Assembly: GCF_016908495.1 (NCBI RefSeq)
Contig: NZ_JAFBDZ010000001.1
Coordinates: 930,001-994,000, forward strand
Reading direction: 5' to 3'
DNA length: 64,000 bases
Origin: Rossellomorea pakistanensis
Lineage (GTDB): Bacteria > Bacillota > Bacilli > Bacillales > Bacillaceae_B
The notes beneath the pieces are model-generated. The model worked only from the letters and a program-made list of their open reading frames with translations. It had not been told where the DNA came from and searched no databases. Positions 16,816-25,968 of this stretch are shown one piece after another. Position 1 is the first letter of the stretch. Each line of letters begins with the position of its first letter. The translations under genes were made by a program, and so were the position numbers.

Positions 16816-17226
16816 TTATAGACCTTGAATATAATCCATTAAAAGCTTTCGATCCTCTGGATAAGTCAATTCCAAGTCATTAATTTCATTTTTTGATTTC
16901 CAATCAATATCATAAATAAGATGATCAGGATCTTGAATTTGAGGCTGCCCTCCTATAACGTTAACGAGAAAATAATGAACCTCAAATGATAGATTACGTT
17001 CTTCATAAATACCTTTTTTCACATGGATTTCTTCGATCAATTCGACAATATATCCAGTTTCCTCTTCCATTTCCCTGATACAGCATTCACTAAAAGTTTC
17101 ATTCTCTTCAAGTCCCCCAGTAGGAACAGACCATTTTTTCAACTCATCTGATCTCCCCTGTAAAACCATAAGTAATTCATCCTTTTCATTAAGACAGATT
17201 CCCGCTGAACCAAACCATTTTTTCAA
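16816..17226 (-). CDS. NUDIX hydrolase
   Basis: A NUDIX pyrophosphohydrolase of about 136 residues. The NUDIX box GGLEENETFSECCIREMEEE continues into TGY and keeps all signature positions (Gx5Ex7REUxEExGU). These enzymes cleave nucleoside diphosphates linked to other groups. Start choice: GGAG is 8 bases before the TTG at 17226 but touches the GTG at 17235, so the TTG is preferred. It is followed by nothing on the same strand for 200 bases. The substrate (8-oxo-dGTP, a sugar nucleotide or other) cannot be told. Confidence 0.85.
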   Translation of the reverse strand: MKKWFGSAGICLNEKDELLMVLQGRSDELKKWSVPTGGLEENETFSECCIREMEEETGYIVELIEEIHVKKGIYEERNLSFEVHYFLVNVIGGQPQIQDPDHLIYDIDWKSKNEINDLELTYPEDRKLLMDYIQGL

Positions 17227-17285
17227 TTTAAACACTCCAGAAATTAATATTAATTTTTGAAATAAAAAAACGATATGGCAACTAA

Positions 17286-18284
17286 CTACACATTCATCCC
17301 CAATTTACATTTAATTTCTTTTAAAAATGGCTTACTGACTGCTCTTGCTTTTTCCACTCCCCTTTTTAATATTTCATCGAGTTTTTCAGGAGATGCCATT
17401 AGTTCATTGTATTTTTCACGAGGCTCTTCTAGAAAACGATTCATCACTTGAAATAATTGTTTTTTTGCCTCTCCCCAGCTGATTCCACTCACATATTGCT
17501 CTCTCATTTTTTCTATCTCAAGTGGTGTAGCAAATTCTTTATAAATAGAGAAAAGGACCGATTGATTTGGATCCTTTGGTTCTTCCGGTGGGGTTGAATC
17601 CGTTTTGATTTTATTGATAAGCTTTTGTAATTTCTTTGGTTCTACAAAAAGAGGAATCGTATTATTGTAGCTTTTGCTCATTTTTCTTCCATCTAACCCA
17701 GGTAGGACTGCTGTTTCCTCTTGAATTTTATATTCGGGAAGCTTGAAGGTGTCCCCGTAGGTCCGATTGAAGCTATCAGCAATATCCCTTGCAATTTCGA
17801 CATGCTGTACTTGGTCTTTGCCAACAGGGACAATATCTGTTTGAAACATGAGGATATCCGCTGCCATAAGAATTGGATAAGTGAAAATCCCCATGTTTAC
17901 ACCAGAATCGATATCTTTATCTAACTGTCTATTTTGATCGACTATTGCTTTATACGCATGGGCACGGTTCATTAACCCTTTCGATGCAAAGCAAGCTAAA
18001 ATCCAGTTTAGTTCAAATACCTCTGGAACATCCGATTGTCTATAAAAAATAACCTTCTCCGGGTCAAGTCCTAAGGCTAACCATGTGGCTGCGATTCCAT
18101 AGGATAAATGCCGAAGTTCTTCAGCATGATGAATTTTCGTTAAGCTATGGTAATCCGCTACAAAATAAGCATGTTGATGAGTCTGCATTTTAGCTAATTC
18201 TAATGCAGGCTTGATGGCTCCAATATAATTTCCTAAATGAACTTGCCCAGTTGGTTTGATTCCGGTTAAAATCGTACTTTTCAT
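17286..18284 (-). CDS. trpS: Tryptophanyl-tRNA synthetase
   Basis: A 332-residue class I synthetase that charges tRNA-Trp. The HIGH-type motif is QVHLGNYIG (near residue 17) and the KMSKS loop is GRKMSKSYNN (near residue 197). The length equals that of Bacillus TrpS. AGGAGGG, 6 bases upstream, fixes the ATG at 18284; an upstream in-frame ATG at 18323 would lie inside the T-box terminator. Expression is controlled by the T-box leader directly upstream. Confidence 0.96.
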   Translation of the reverse strand: MKSTILTGIKPTGQVHLGNYIGAIKPALELAKMQTHQHAYFVADYHSLTKIHHAEELRHLSYGIAATWLALGLDPEKVIFYRQSDVPEVFELNWILACFASKGLMNRAHAYKAIVDQNRQLDKDIDSGVNMGIFTYPILMAADILMFQTDIVPVGKDQVQHVEIARDIADSFNRTYGDTFKLPEYKIQEETAVLPGLDGRKMSKSYNNTIPLFVEPKKLQKLINKIKTDSTPPEEPKDPNQSVLFSIYKEFATPLEIEKMREQYVSGISWGEAKKQLFQVMNRFLEEPREKYNELMASPEKLDEILKRGVEKARAVSKPFLKEIKCKLGMNV

Positions 18285-18302
18285 TGTAAGCCCTCCTATT
18301 AT

Positions 18303-18589
18303 AATAAAAAAAGGGTTACCCATCCTAAAAAAGGACGAGTAACCCGTGGTGCCACCTTCATTCGTTTACAGATGTAAACGCTCTTAATCATACGGAAACG
18401 ACAACGATGTTTCGATATGCTGTCTCAAATTAACGGTAAGACGATCCGCTTAACCTACTGATCATTTCAGTCAAGAAGCTCAGAAGCCCATTCAGCTTTA
18501 TCCCGCACTGATTTTCACCAACCATCAGCTCTCTATAGCGTTCCTAAAGCCTACTCTTCTTCTTCATCGCAGTCATTATTCAGAATATT
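18303..18589 (-). ncRNA. T-box leader of trpS
   Basis: The minus-strand leader holds the conserved T-box AAGGTGGCACCACG (18358-18345), which pairs with the acceptor end of uncharged tRNA. A strong terminator follows at 18345-18306: GGGTTACTCGTCC and GGATGGGTAACCC with a run of T. Upstream, a long stem I region contains GAATGGGCTTCTGAG, in which UGG is the expected Trp specifier. Uncharged tRNA-Trp should stabilise the antiterminator and switch trpS on. Confidence 0.92.
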
Positions 18590-18595
18590 ACTTAA

Positions 18596-18624
18596 ATCTT
18601 AGTATAGGATGCGATTGAGGTCAA
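18596..18624 (-). promoter_or_regulatory. Promoter of the trpS T-box transcript
   Basis: Reading leftwards, TTGACC (18624-18619) and TAAGAT (18601-18596) are 17 bases apart. They lie directly upstream of the T-box leader. Confidence 0.7.
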
Positions 18625-18862
18625 TATGCATTTTGCCTAAATTTACCCATTAAAATGAATTATACCTATTAAAGTAATTTATTATATAGCTTATTAGATT
18701 CATTTGAAGTTCTAAACATTTACTTTCTCATTGTCCTAAATTTTGAGGATAATAGGGCTATCCATCCTCATAGATAAAAACTTGATGAAATGATAATAAG
18801 ATTGACAAATCCAGGAAGTCATTCGTGTTATAATAGTTAAAGCAATCCATTTTATTAAAAAG

Positions 18863-19062
18863 TTGGAGAATAAAATTGACTTAATCTTAAACAGACTAGA
18901 AGAATTTACCACTTTAAAAGTGAAACGAATGAGAAGTTAGATCACATTCAGGATACACTATCAAGGATGGAGACTGATTATCCAGATGACATTACGGCTA
19001 TGCTAAAACAAATCGAAACCAACCTTGAAGAACGTGATTCTGGACTAGAAGCATTTATCTAA
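18863..19062 (+). pseudogene. Remnant of a small coiled-coil protein gene
   Basis: From a TTG at 18863 the frame reads ENKIDLILNRLEEFTT and stops after 25 codons. The next frame carries on with SETNEKLDHIQDTLSRMETD and ends ETNLEERDSGLEAFI before TAA at 19060. One frameshift in the A-rich stretch near 18910 joins them into a 65-residue helical protein like many small Bacillus coiled-coil proteins. A TATAAT at 18829 may be an old promoter. The rest of 18625-19135 shows no gene. Confidence 0.45.
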
Positions 19063-19135
19063 AGTTGAATCCGGTAAGAGCGTTTAACACGTCAATCCTT
19101 GGAACCTATTTTATGAATTTAAACCTTACTCCCGA

Positions 19136-19501
19136 TTACCCACTGCTTAAATGTTCGTGAATTAACTTCCATTCATTTACATCATTCTTGATGAAGATAT
19201 TAGTAGCTCTTCCTCTGCCTGAAACAAATTCTCCATTATAGTATCCTTCATAATGATAAGTATAAGTACATGTAGCAGAATTTTCATCCGTCGTAAGCCA
19301 CTGAACATCGTGGGCCGTATAATTCTCTTCTTTGATCATTTCCCATGCATTTTCAAAATAACTCTGTATTTCATTCATTGTGGTACAAGTTTTATCTGTA
19401 AACCAGTAAAGAGCTCTTTTATGAAGTACATTCTTAACATTATTGAAATCATGGGTATTGGTAGCGGCAATATATTGTTCTAATGCTTTTTTATATCCCA
19501 T
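19136..19501 (-). CDS. NTF2-like (SnoaL/DUF4440-type) protein
   Basis: A 121-residue protein with the cone-shaped NTF2-like fold pattern: an N-terminal helix (ALEQYIAATNTHDFNNVKNV), a Trp-containing middle, and C-terminal strands (ATCTYTYHYEGYY, ATNIFIKNDVNEWKLIHEH). Such proteins are small-molecule isomerases, hydrolases or binding proteins, and the function cannot be read from sequence. AAAGGGG lies 3-4 bases before the ATG. It is divergent from the NERD gene. Confidence 0.7.
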   Translation of the reverse strand: MGYKKALEQYIAATNTHDFNNVKNVLHKRALYWFTDKTCTTMNEIQSYFENAWEMIKEENYTAHDVQWLTTDENSATCTYTYHYEGYYNGEFVSGRGRATNIFIKNDVNEWKLIHEHLSSG

Positions 19502-19634
19502 TTCATTTCCCCTTTACGCGTTTTTCCATACAGCAGCATACTTCTTTTTATATTTTGGATCTTCTTCTTTCTCGATTCGCACGGTATATTTAATATAGTA
19601 TCTGGAATTTCAAAAAAAAGAAAGGATGTGGAAT

Positions 19635-20567
19635 ATGCCTTATAAATCTCGTAGTGAACCAGCTGAATTACTAATCCTTAAAACCTTAAACACTCGAATG
19701 AATCTAGCTAACAAAGACAAACAACACTATTTCAATCTTAAAAAGGGCTATGAGGGGGAGATACTATTTGATTCATTGACAGAAAAGCTTCAGGATGAAT
19801 GCTTAATATTAAATGATTTACTACTCAAACTAAATAACACCATCTTCCAAATCGACTCACTCATTATTCATTCAGAAGGCATTTATTTGTTCGAAGTAAA
19901 AAATTTTGATGGGGATTATTATTACGAATCAGATCGATTATATAAGAAACCTAAATTGGAAATTAATAATCCACTAAACCAATTGAATAGAAACGAATCT
20001 TTGTTACGCCAGTTAATCCAATATCTTGGATTTACAATACCTATTTATGCTTCCGTCGTTTTTATCAACCCTGAATTCACCTTATACCAATCCCCCCTCA
20101 ACAAACCATTTATTTTCCCGACACAGGTTAATGGATATTTAAAAACCCTAAAAGCGATCCCTTCAAAGTTAATTGGAAAACACAAGGTGTTAGCTGATAA
20201 GTTAATTTCACTACATATAAAAGATTCTCCTTTTAAGCTAATACCAACTTATGACTATGACCGGTTGCGAAAAGGAATCACATGTGGGAAGTGCACCTCG
20301 TTTACAATTTCTGTTGAGGGAAAGAAATGTGTTTGTAAAGTATGTGGATACGAAGAAATGGTTACAACAGCCATAATCCAAAATGTAATAGAATTTAAGC
20401 TACTATTTCCTGATCGAAAAATTACCACAAATGGAATTTATGAATGGTGTAACGAGGTAAAATCCCAAAAGGTAATAAGAAAAATTCTAAAAGAAAATTT
20501 TAAAATAGTAGGAGTCCACCAATGGTCCTTCTACAAAGAAAAAGAACATTTTAATAATACTCCCTAA
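19635..20567 (+). CDS. NERD domain protein with C-terminal zinc ribbon
   Basis: A protein of about 310 residues. The NERD (nuclease-related) domain occupies about residues 35-150: GYEGEILFDSL, then IDSLIIHSEGIYLFEVKNFDG with the D-E-K nuclease core. After a middle region, CGKC and CKVC near residues 217-238 form a likely zinc ribbon. AGAAAGG favours the ATG at 19635 over 19626. Bacillus genomes carry several such proteins; a role in DNA processing is presumed but not proven. It stands alone next to a tandem repeat. Confidence 0.82.
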   Translation: MPYKSRSEPAELLILKTLNTRMNLANKDKQHYFNLKKGYEGEILFDSLTEKLQDECLILNDLLLKLNNTIFQIDSLIIHSEGIYLFEVKNFDGDYYYESDRLYKKPKLEINNPLNQLNRNESLLRQLIQYLGFTIPIYASVVFINPEFTLYQSPLNKPFIFPTQVNGYLKTLKAIPSKLIGKHKVLADKLISLHIKDSPFKLIPTYDYDRLRKGITCGKCTSFTISVEGKKCVCKVCGYEEMVTTAIIQNVIEFKLLFPDRKITTNGIYEWCNEVKSQKVIRKILKENFKIVGVHQWSFYKEKEHFNNTP

Positions 20568-20653
20568 AGGAATCGTTTCCATTATAGAAGAATGACTTCT
20601 TTTATATAAAGACTATATAGCAGGTTTAGTCATTTTACAATATTTCAAAATTG

Positions 20654-20992
20654 TTCATCTCCTTTATGAACGACCTTTTTCTTTCCTGATTTCGATTTTT
20701 GGGCATTCACCTCCCCTATGAGCGACCTTTTTCTTTCCTGATTTCGAATTTTGGTCTTTCATCTCTTCTATGAACGACCTTTTCTTTCCTGATTTCGATT
20801 TTTGGGCATTCATCTCCCCTATGAACGACCTTTTTCTTTCCTGATTTCGATTTTTGGGCATTCATCTCCCCTATGAACGACCTTTTTCTTTCCTGATTTC
20901 GATTTTTGGGCGTTCATCTCCCCTATGAACGACCTTTTTCTTTCCTGATTTCGATTTTTGGGCGTTCATCTCTTCTATGAACGACCTTTCTC
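20654..20992. repeat. 52-bp tandem repeat, about 6.5 copies
   Basis: Units begin with TTCATCTC at 20654, 20706, 20758, 20809, 20861, 20913 and 20965. Each has TATGAACGACC, CTTTCCTGATTTCGA and TTTTTGGGC. The third unit is 51 bases, the last is cut at about 28, and the units differ at only a few positions. Because 52 is not a multiple of three, open frames across it are accidental. There are no spacers, so it is not a CRISPR array. It lies between the NERD gene and dacA. Confidence 0.92.
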
Positions 20993-21164
20993 TAAACGAT
21001 TTTAAGGAATTTCGTTGTTTACCTTTTTCCTATTATTTATAATAACGCACTACAAAGCCCCCTAAACAAGTTATCGTCACAAAATTATTCATTGTTCATG
21101 CACGTACACGTATGTAATATGTTAGAATAATTTAGTTGTCAATATTCAAGTCGGAGGTAACGTT

Positions 21165-22478
21165 TTGAACACAAATATTTATAAAAAGTACATAGCCGTT
21201 TTTCTGATATGCTTCATCACTATGGTTCATCTTCCACAACAGATCCAAGCGGAAGAAAAGCTTACTATAAATGCAGATGCAGCCATCCTCGTGGAAGTAG
21301 ATTCTGGTAAAATTTTATTTAAACATAACGCAAATAAAGCGCTTGGAATAGCAAGTATGACGAAAATGATGACGGAATACTTGGTCTTAGAAGCAGTAGA
21401 AACAGGCAAAGTCAAGTGGGATCAAACCTATACGGTAAGTGATAAAGTATATGCACTGGCGAATGCGCCTGGTTTAAGTAACGTCCCATTACATGCTGAC
21501 GAACAATATACAGTAAAAGAATTATATGAGGCAATGGTGATTAAGTCGGCCAATGGTGCTTCGATTGCACTAGCAGAAGTTGTCGCAGGGTCAGAAGGTG
21601 AGTTTGTCAAAATGATGAATCAAAAAGCCAAAGAGCTCGAGCTTGAACACTATCAATTTGTAAATTCTACTGGACTAAGCAATTATGATATGCTGGGGAT
21701 GCATCCTGAAGGGACAGACGTTAATGCTGAAAACCTGATGTCTGCAAAAGACACGGCAGCATTAGCCTATCACTTAATTAATGATTTCCCAGAGGTTTTA
21801 GAAACGGCAAGCCTTTCAACAAAGGATTTTAGAAAAGGAACAAACGAAGAGCTCATAATGAAAAACACCAACGCAATGCTGCCAGGACGTACATTTGAAT
21901 ACAAAGGCGCTGATGGATTGAAAACGGGGACAACTCCATTCGCCGGATCGACGTTTACGGGAACAGCAAAGCGTAACGGTGTTAGATATATTTCAGTCAT
22001 CATGGATTCCAAAGACGCTTTGGACAACCCTAGTAGTGCTGAAAGATTTATTCAAACAGCAGAATTATTTGATTATGGCTTCCATAACTTTTCAAATGTA
22101 GAATTTACTTTCGATGATGTCGAGAAAAAAGCCAAACATACGATTCCCGTTGCAGATGGAAAAGAAGAAAAAGTCGAAATTAAAACAAAAGAACATCTAA
22201 GTTTGAGGATAAAAACAGAAAACAAAAGCAACGCAAAGCTAGAGTTAACCATTGATGAAAGCAAACTTAATGAAGACGGCGAGCTTCAAGCACCCATTGA
22301 AGAGGGTGAAAAAATCGGGGAACTAACGGTTGAGGACCCTAAAAAGTACGACTACATTATAAAACCAACAGATACAGAACAAAAGATCGATGTATATGCT
22401 GCCGCTTCAGTTGAAAAAGAAAACTGGTTTGTTCGAAGTGCAAAAGCAATTGGCGATTTTTTCGGTAGTATTTTTTAA
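21165..22478 (+). CDS. dacA: D-alanyl-D-alanine carboxypeptidase (PBP5, DacA type)
   Basis: A 437-residue low-molecular-weight penicillin-binding protein that trims the terminal D-Ala of peptidoglycan stem peptides. A signal peptide (residues 1-29, ending QIQAEE) is followed by the S11 peptidase domain: SMTK (nucleophile Ser near residue 65), SANGAS, and LKTGTT. A beta-rich C-terminal domain (about 300-410) ends in an amphipathic helix (ENWFVRSAKAIGDFFGSIF) for membrane attachment. The start is TTG with GGAGG 7 bases upstream. A strong terminator follows. Full length for the family. Confidence 0.95.
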   Translation: MNTNIYKKYIAVFLICFITMVHLPQQIQAEEKLTINADAAILVEVDSGKILFKHNANKALGIASMTKMMTEYLVLEAVETGKVKWDQTYTVSDKVYALANAPGLSNVPLHADEQYTVKELYEAMVIKSANGASIALAEVVAGSEGEFVKMMNQKAKELELEHYQFVNSTGLSNYDMLGMHPEGTDVNAENLMSAKDTAALAYHLINDFPEVLETASLSTKDFRKGTNEELIMKNTNAMLPGRTFEYKGADGLKTGTTPFAGSTFTGTAKRNGVRYISVIMDSKDALDNPSSAERFIQTAELFDYGFHNFSNVEFTFDDVEKKAKHTIPVADGKEEKVEIKTKEHLSLRIKTENKSNAKLELTIDESKLNEDGELQAPIEEGEKIGELTVEDPKKYDYIIKPTDTEQKIDVYAAASVEKENWFVRSAKAIGDFFGSIF

Positions 22479-22493
22479 AGAGTTTAAGATGTT

Positions 22494-22542
22494 AAAAATG
22501 AGAAAACGCTGGATTCTTAGATCAAGCGTTTTTCTCATTTTT
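22494..22542 (+). terminator. Terminator of dacA
   Basis: AAAAATGAGAAAACGCT and AGCGTTTTTCTCATTTTT pair almost perfectly around a 14-base loop, 16 bases after the dacA stop. Confidence 0.9.
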
Positions 22543-22594
22543 GGTTACTACTTCCTTATTCTACTTTTTAAAATTACTTTCAAATTTCCGTTAA

Positions 22595-22966
22595 TTAATA
22601 AGAAAATAAAGAAAATGTTAAGCTTATACCAATCATCATAACGGGAGCCCAAAGTGCCCATGCAAACTCAATATAGTATTCTTTTGAGTCCCATCGTAAT
22701 CATATATCCACGATAACAATAAAAAACAAATAAATAACAAGCAACCCAAAAAAATAAGAAAAGGAAGCAAAGAAGATCCATCGACCGTGATCATCCCCAT
22801 AAGCTCTCCGATCGATCCTATGAAAATAATAAAGAACTCCACCAAATGCTATTTTTAATTAAAGCTCCCCTTATAACAACGTTTTTTTGGAAGATTAAAC
22901 ACTTGCTCAACAAAAAATGAACTTACTATTAAAAGAGCGCAAATGATCATTGCTGACCAAGACATA
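22595..22966 (-). pseudogene. Decayed membrane protein gene
   Basis: A good ribosome site (AAGGAGAGG) and ATG at 22966 begin MSWSAMIICALLIV, which stops after 19 codons. From about 22858 another stretch of the same frame reads IAFGGVLYYFHRIDRRAYG, then WIFFASFSYFFGLLVIYLFF, a TGA, and WDSKEYYIEFAWALWAP to a TAA at 22595. Several stops separate the parts. It was probably a membrane protein of about 120 residues. Family not recognised. Confidence 0.5.
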
Positions 22967-22995
22967 AGACCTCTCCTTATAGATAAAAGGCATTT

Positions 22996-24075
22996 TTAAT
23001 AATATTTTGAAATCCCCTCAATCTGATCATTAACATTCTTAATAATAGCGTCCATGATTTCTTTTACAAACCGCTTCTGACTCAAACGTGGATTCTGCCC
23101 AGACCACATGGACATCCATTCTGGTCGATTCTGTCTGGCCGCTTCCCTTCTAATATCTGTTGTTAATGTGTTTTGAACTGGGTACCCAGGAAGGGAATCT
23201 TCATGTTCTTTCAAATCCGTAATAAATTGATTCTGAATCCCTCGTGCAGGCTTTCCACTAAACGATGCCGTTACCACTAAATCCTCTTCGGTTGTATTCA
23301 GAATAGCTTCTTTATGGTGTTCATTTGCCCCACTTTCCATGCTTGTCACAAAAGCCGTTCCCATCTGAACCGCTTTTGCTCCTAAAACAAGAGAAGCCAA
23401 TACACCTCTGCCATCCATGATCCCACCAGCAGCAATCACAGGTATTGAAACCTGATTAACTACCTGAGGAACAAGCGCCATTGTCCCAATCATCGCGTTT
23501 TCAAAAGATCCTGAAAATGTACCACGATGTCCTCCAGCTTCACTTCCCTGAACTACCACCATGTCCATCCCGTTTTCCTCATTAAGGATCGCTTCTTTAA
23601 CCGTCGTTGCCGTTCCAATCACGATAATATTTTTCTTCTTTAATCGTTGGACGATCTCTTTTGGAGGAAGACCAAAAGTAAAGCTGCAAACTGGAACCTT
23701 ATGCTCAAGAACTACCTCAATTTGTGCATCAAATAAAGTCGGTGATGGTTTAGAATATGTCTTAGATGGAAGATTCAGCTCTTTTCGAAATGACTCTAAT
23801 AATCTATTAGACTTATTTAATTCTTCCTCTGAAACCTCTGGAAATTCAGGAATAAAAATGTTCACACCAAATGGTTTCGAGGTTAGTTGCTTGATCTTCT
23901 GAATGCTTTCGCTCATGGCACTTGGGCTCATATAACCTGCTCCTAAAGTCCCTAGACCGCCAGCGTTAGAAACGGCGGCCACTAATTCAGATGTTGTAAC
24001 CCCTCCAGCCATACCTGCTTGAATAATTGGATAGTTGATTTTCAAATCTTTGGTTACTTTATTTTCAAACCACAT
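22996..24075 (-). CDS. Nitronate monooxygenase (2-nitropropane dioxygenase family)
   Basis: A 359-residue FMN-dependent TIM-barrel enzyme that oxidises nitronates such as propionate 3-nitronate, in the cytoplasm. YPIIQAGMAGGVTTSELVAA begins the barrel. The QGSEAGGHRG loop (near residue 179) carries the conserved His, and IPVIAAGGIMDGRG with LGAKAVQMGTAFV forms the FMN phosphate site. Similar in length to YrpB-type proteins. GGAAG upstream supports the ATG at 24075 rather than 24093. Monocistronic, divergent from pdxH. Confidence 0.87.
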   Translation of the reverse strand: MWFENKVTKDLKINYPIIQAGMAGGVTTSELVAAVSNAGGLGTLGAGYMSPSAMSESIQKIKQLTSKPFGVNIFIPEFPEVSEEELNKSNRLLESFRKELNLPSKTYSKPSPTLFDAQIEVVLEHKVPVCSFTFGLPPKEIVQRLKKKNIIVIGTATTVKEAILNEENGMDMVVVQGSEAGGHRGTFSGSFENAMIGTMALVPQVVNQVSIPVIAAGGIMDGRGVLASLVLGAKAVQMGTAFVTSMESGANEHHKEAILNTTEEDLVVTASFSGKPARGIQNQFITDLKEHEDSLPGYPVQNTLTTDIRREAARQNRPEWMSMWSGQNPRLSQKRFVKEIMDAIIKNVNDQIEGISKYY

Positions 24076-24291
24076 GATATCTCTTCCTTTCAATTAATCT
24101 ATTCCGTTTCCTATGAAGGTCCGTACGAAACAAATAACTGAGAATATAGCTTTTCCTTTTGCTTTCGTTTCATCTTATTACCTTTCCCTAAATTTACCAT
24201 GAAATATCGAAAAGGAAAACGAAATTTTGATATAATTTAGCAGAAGATTACTTTTTCAAAAAGACTCATTCTCAGAGAAAAAGGTGGACCC

Positions 24292-24945
24292 ATGAAAAAA
24301 ATCCGAAAAACATTACGAAACTTACCTTCACTAGAAGGACCATTACCAGAATTCAACACTAAAGAAACACCCAATAACCCTGTAGACCTTTTTATTGATT
24401 GGTTAACATTCGCCATTAAAAATGAAATCAAAGAGCCTCACTCGATGACATTATCAACCGTTGATGTTGAAGGACAACCAGATGCAAGAGTGTTAATTTT
24501 AAAAAACGTAGACGATTATGGATGGTATTTTGCATCAAGCTCGAACAGCCAAAAGGGAAGTCAATTAGAACACAATTCTAAAGCAGCATTAACTTTCTAT
24601 TGGTCTGATGTTGGAAGACAAATCCGTATTAAAGGAAATGTTATAAGAATGGGTGAGGCCGAAAGCAAACAAGACTTCTTACTTCGTTCTGAAGGCGCTC
24701 GAGCCGCATCTCTAGTTGGGAATCAAAGCAAACCATTAAAAGATTCGGATGAATTTGACTTAGCATATAAAGAACAACGAAAAAGACTTAATCTTGATTC
24801 GGATCCAGTCTCTCCTTATTGGACATTGTATCGGCTTGAAGCCATGCAAGTAGAATTTTGGCAAGGTCACCCCGAAAGAAATCACACTCGGCTGTTATAT
24901 CGCTTACAACAAAATTCATGGCAAAAAAGCTTGCTTTGGCCATAA
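24292..24945 (+). CDS. pdxH: Pyridoxamine 5'-phosphate oxidase
   Basis: A 217-residue FMN split-barrel oxidase of the PdxH type, which makes pyridoxal 5'-phosphate from the pyridoxamine or pyridoxine form. Motifs include PDARVLILKNVDDYGWYF (FMN binding), NSKAALTFYW, RQIRIKGNV and the C-terminal RLLYRLQQNSWQKSLLWP. AAGGTGG lies 5 bases before the ATG. It is convergent with purU, with only 15 bases between them. PdxH is not the main PLP route in Bacillus (PdxST is), so this is probably a salvage enzyme. Confidence 0.88.
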   Translation: MKKIRKTLRNLPSLEGPLPEFNTKETPNNPVDLFIDWLTFAIKNEIKEPHSMTLSTVDVEGQPDARVLILKNVDDYGWYFASSSNSQKGSQLEHNSKAALTFYWSDVGRQIRIKGNVIRMGEAESKQDFLLRSEGARAASLVGNQSKPLKDSDEFDLAYKEQRKRLNLDSDPVSPYWTLYRLEAMQVEFWQGHPERNHTRLLYRLQQNSWQKSLLWP

Positions 24946-24960
24946 TTACATAAAGGAAAC

Positions 24961-25860
24961 TTAAAAAACAATAGTTTTATTTTCGTGTACAATAATCCGA
25001 TCTTCTAAATGCCATTTGACAGAACGTGCTAGGACACTTCGTTCAACTAAACGTCCGATTTTTTTCAACGCCAATACATGATCACGGTGGTCAACTCGCA
25101 TGATGTCTTGTTCGATGATTGGTCCTTCATCTAGATCATTTGTTACATAATGAGAGGTTGCACCAATCAATTTCACACCGCGAGCATATGCACGTTCATA
25201 TGGTCTGGCACCGACAAAAGCAGGTAAGAATGAATGATGGATGTTAATAATTTTGAAAGGATGGGCTTCCACAAAAGTTGGTGTCAATATTTGCATATAT
25301 CGAGCCAATACAATGACATCTATCTCATATTCCTTCAACAATTTTAATTGTTTTTCTTCTACGTCTGCACGATTTTCCTTGCTCGCAGGAATGAAATAGA
25401 AGGGAATTCCTAATGACTCTACTAGATCCCTGGCATCTTCATGATTACTGACAACCAAAGCGATATTGGTCATTAAGTCACCATTCTGCCATTCCCATAA
25501 TAATTCTCTTAAACAATAAAGCTCTTTAGAAACAAATATCGCTGTCTTTTTCACTTCATATCCAAAGGCAAATCGAAAGTCCATTGAGAATTCTTCGGCA
25601 ATCGTATGGAAATGGCTTTTCAGAGAAGGTTCTATTGATCTCATATTAGGACAACTGAACTCAATTCGGATAAAAAACATTCCACTCTCTGGATTTGTAG
25701 AATATTGGTTAGACTCCATAATATTTGCCCCATGTTTAAACAAAAACTCTGAAACAGTAGAAACAATTCCAGGCTGATCAGGACAGCTTATTAATAATCG
25801 CCCTTTATTTTTATTGTTTTCTTTAAATGCGTCAATTTGTTGTTGAATAAATTCCTTCAT
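24961..25860 (-). CDS. purU: Formyltetrahydrofolate deformylase
   Basis: A 299-residue two-domain protein. An N-terminal ACT domain (LLISCPDQPGIVSTVSEFL, about residues 22-95) is followed by a formyltransferase-fold domain with IINIHHSFLPAFVGA and the catalytic Asn/His/Asp set (TSHYVTNDLDEGPII). It hydrolyses 10-formyl-THF to formate and THF, which balances the one-carbon pools. AGAGGGG with a spacing of 5 favours the second of two adjacent ATGs (25860). Convergent with pdxH. Confidence 0.93.
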   Translation of the reverse strand: MKEFIQQQIDAFKENNKNKGRLLISCPDQPGIVSTVSEFLFKHGANIMESNQYSTNPESGMFFIRIEFSCPNMRSIEPSLKSHFHTIAEEFSMDFRFAFGYEVKKTAIFVSKELYCLRELLWEWQNGDLMTNIALVVSNHEDARDLVESLGIPFYFIPASKENRADVEEKQLKLLKEYEIDVIVLARYMQILTPTFVEAHPFKIINIHHSFLPAFVGARPYERAYARGVKLIGATSHYVTNDLDEGPIIEQDIMRVDHRDHVLALKKIGRLVERSVLARSVKWHLEDRIIVHENKTIVF

Positions 25861-25968
25861 CATTACCCCTCTTTACTTTAATTGTTCAACATTATACTTT
25901 AGACAAAATAATTTTCAAGGAGAAATAATTAAAAATTCATTTTTTTAAGTAAAAAGACTCTTCTTAAA

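Noticed and set aside
18802..18834. TTGACA and TATAAT as a promoter before the small coiled-coil remnant
   Set aside because: The spacing is 21 bases, too long for a normal sigma-A promoter; only the TATAAT is noted.
20664..20861. A 65-codon minus-strand frame rich in Lys, Arg and Ser
   Set aside because: It lies wholly inside the 52-bp tandem repeat. The period is not a multiple of three, so each unit is read in a different frame, and there is no ribosome site.
20654..20992. Possible CRISPR array
   Set aside because: The units follow each other without unique spacers and no cas gene is present in the window.
22390..22641. An 83-codon plus-strand frame after dacA
   Set aside because: It starts inside dacA and runs through the strong dacA terminator. 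The hydrophobic part comes from the inverted repeat and the T-rich DNA after it.
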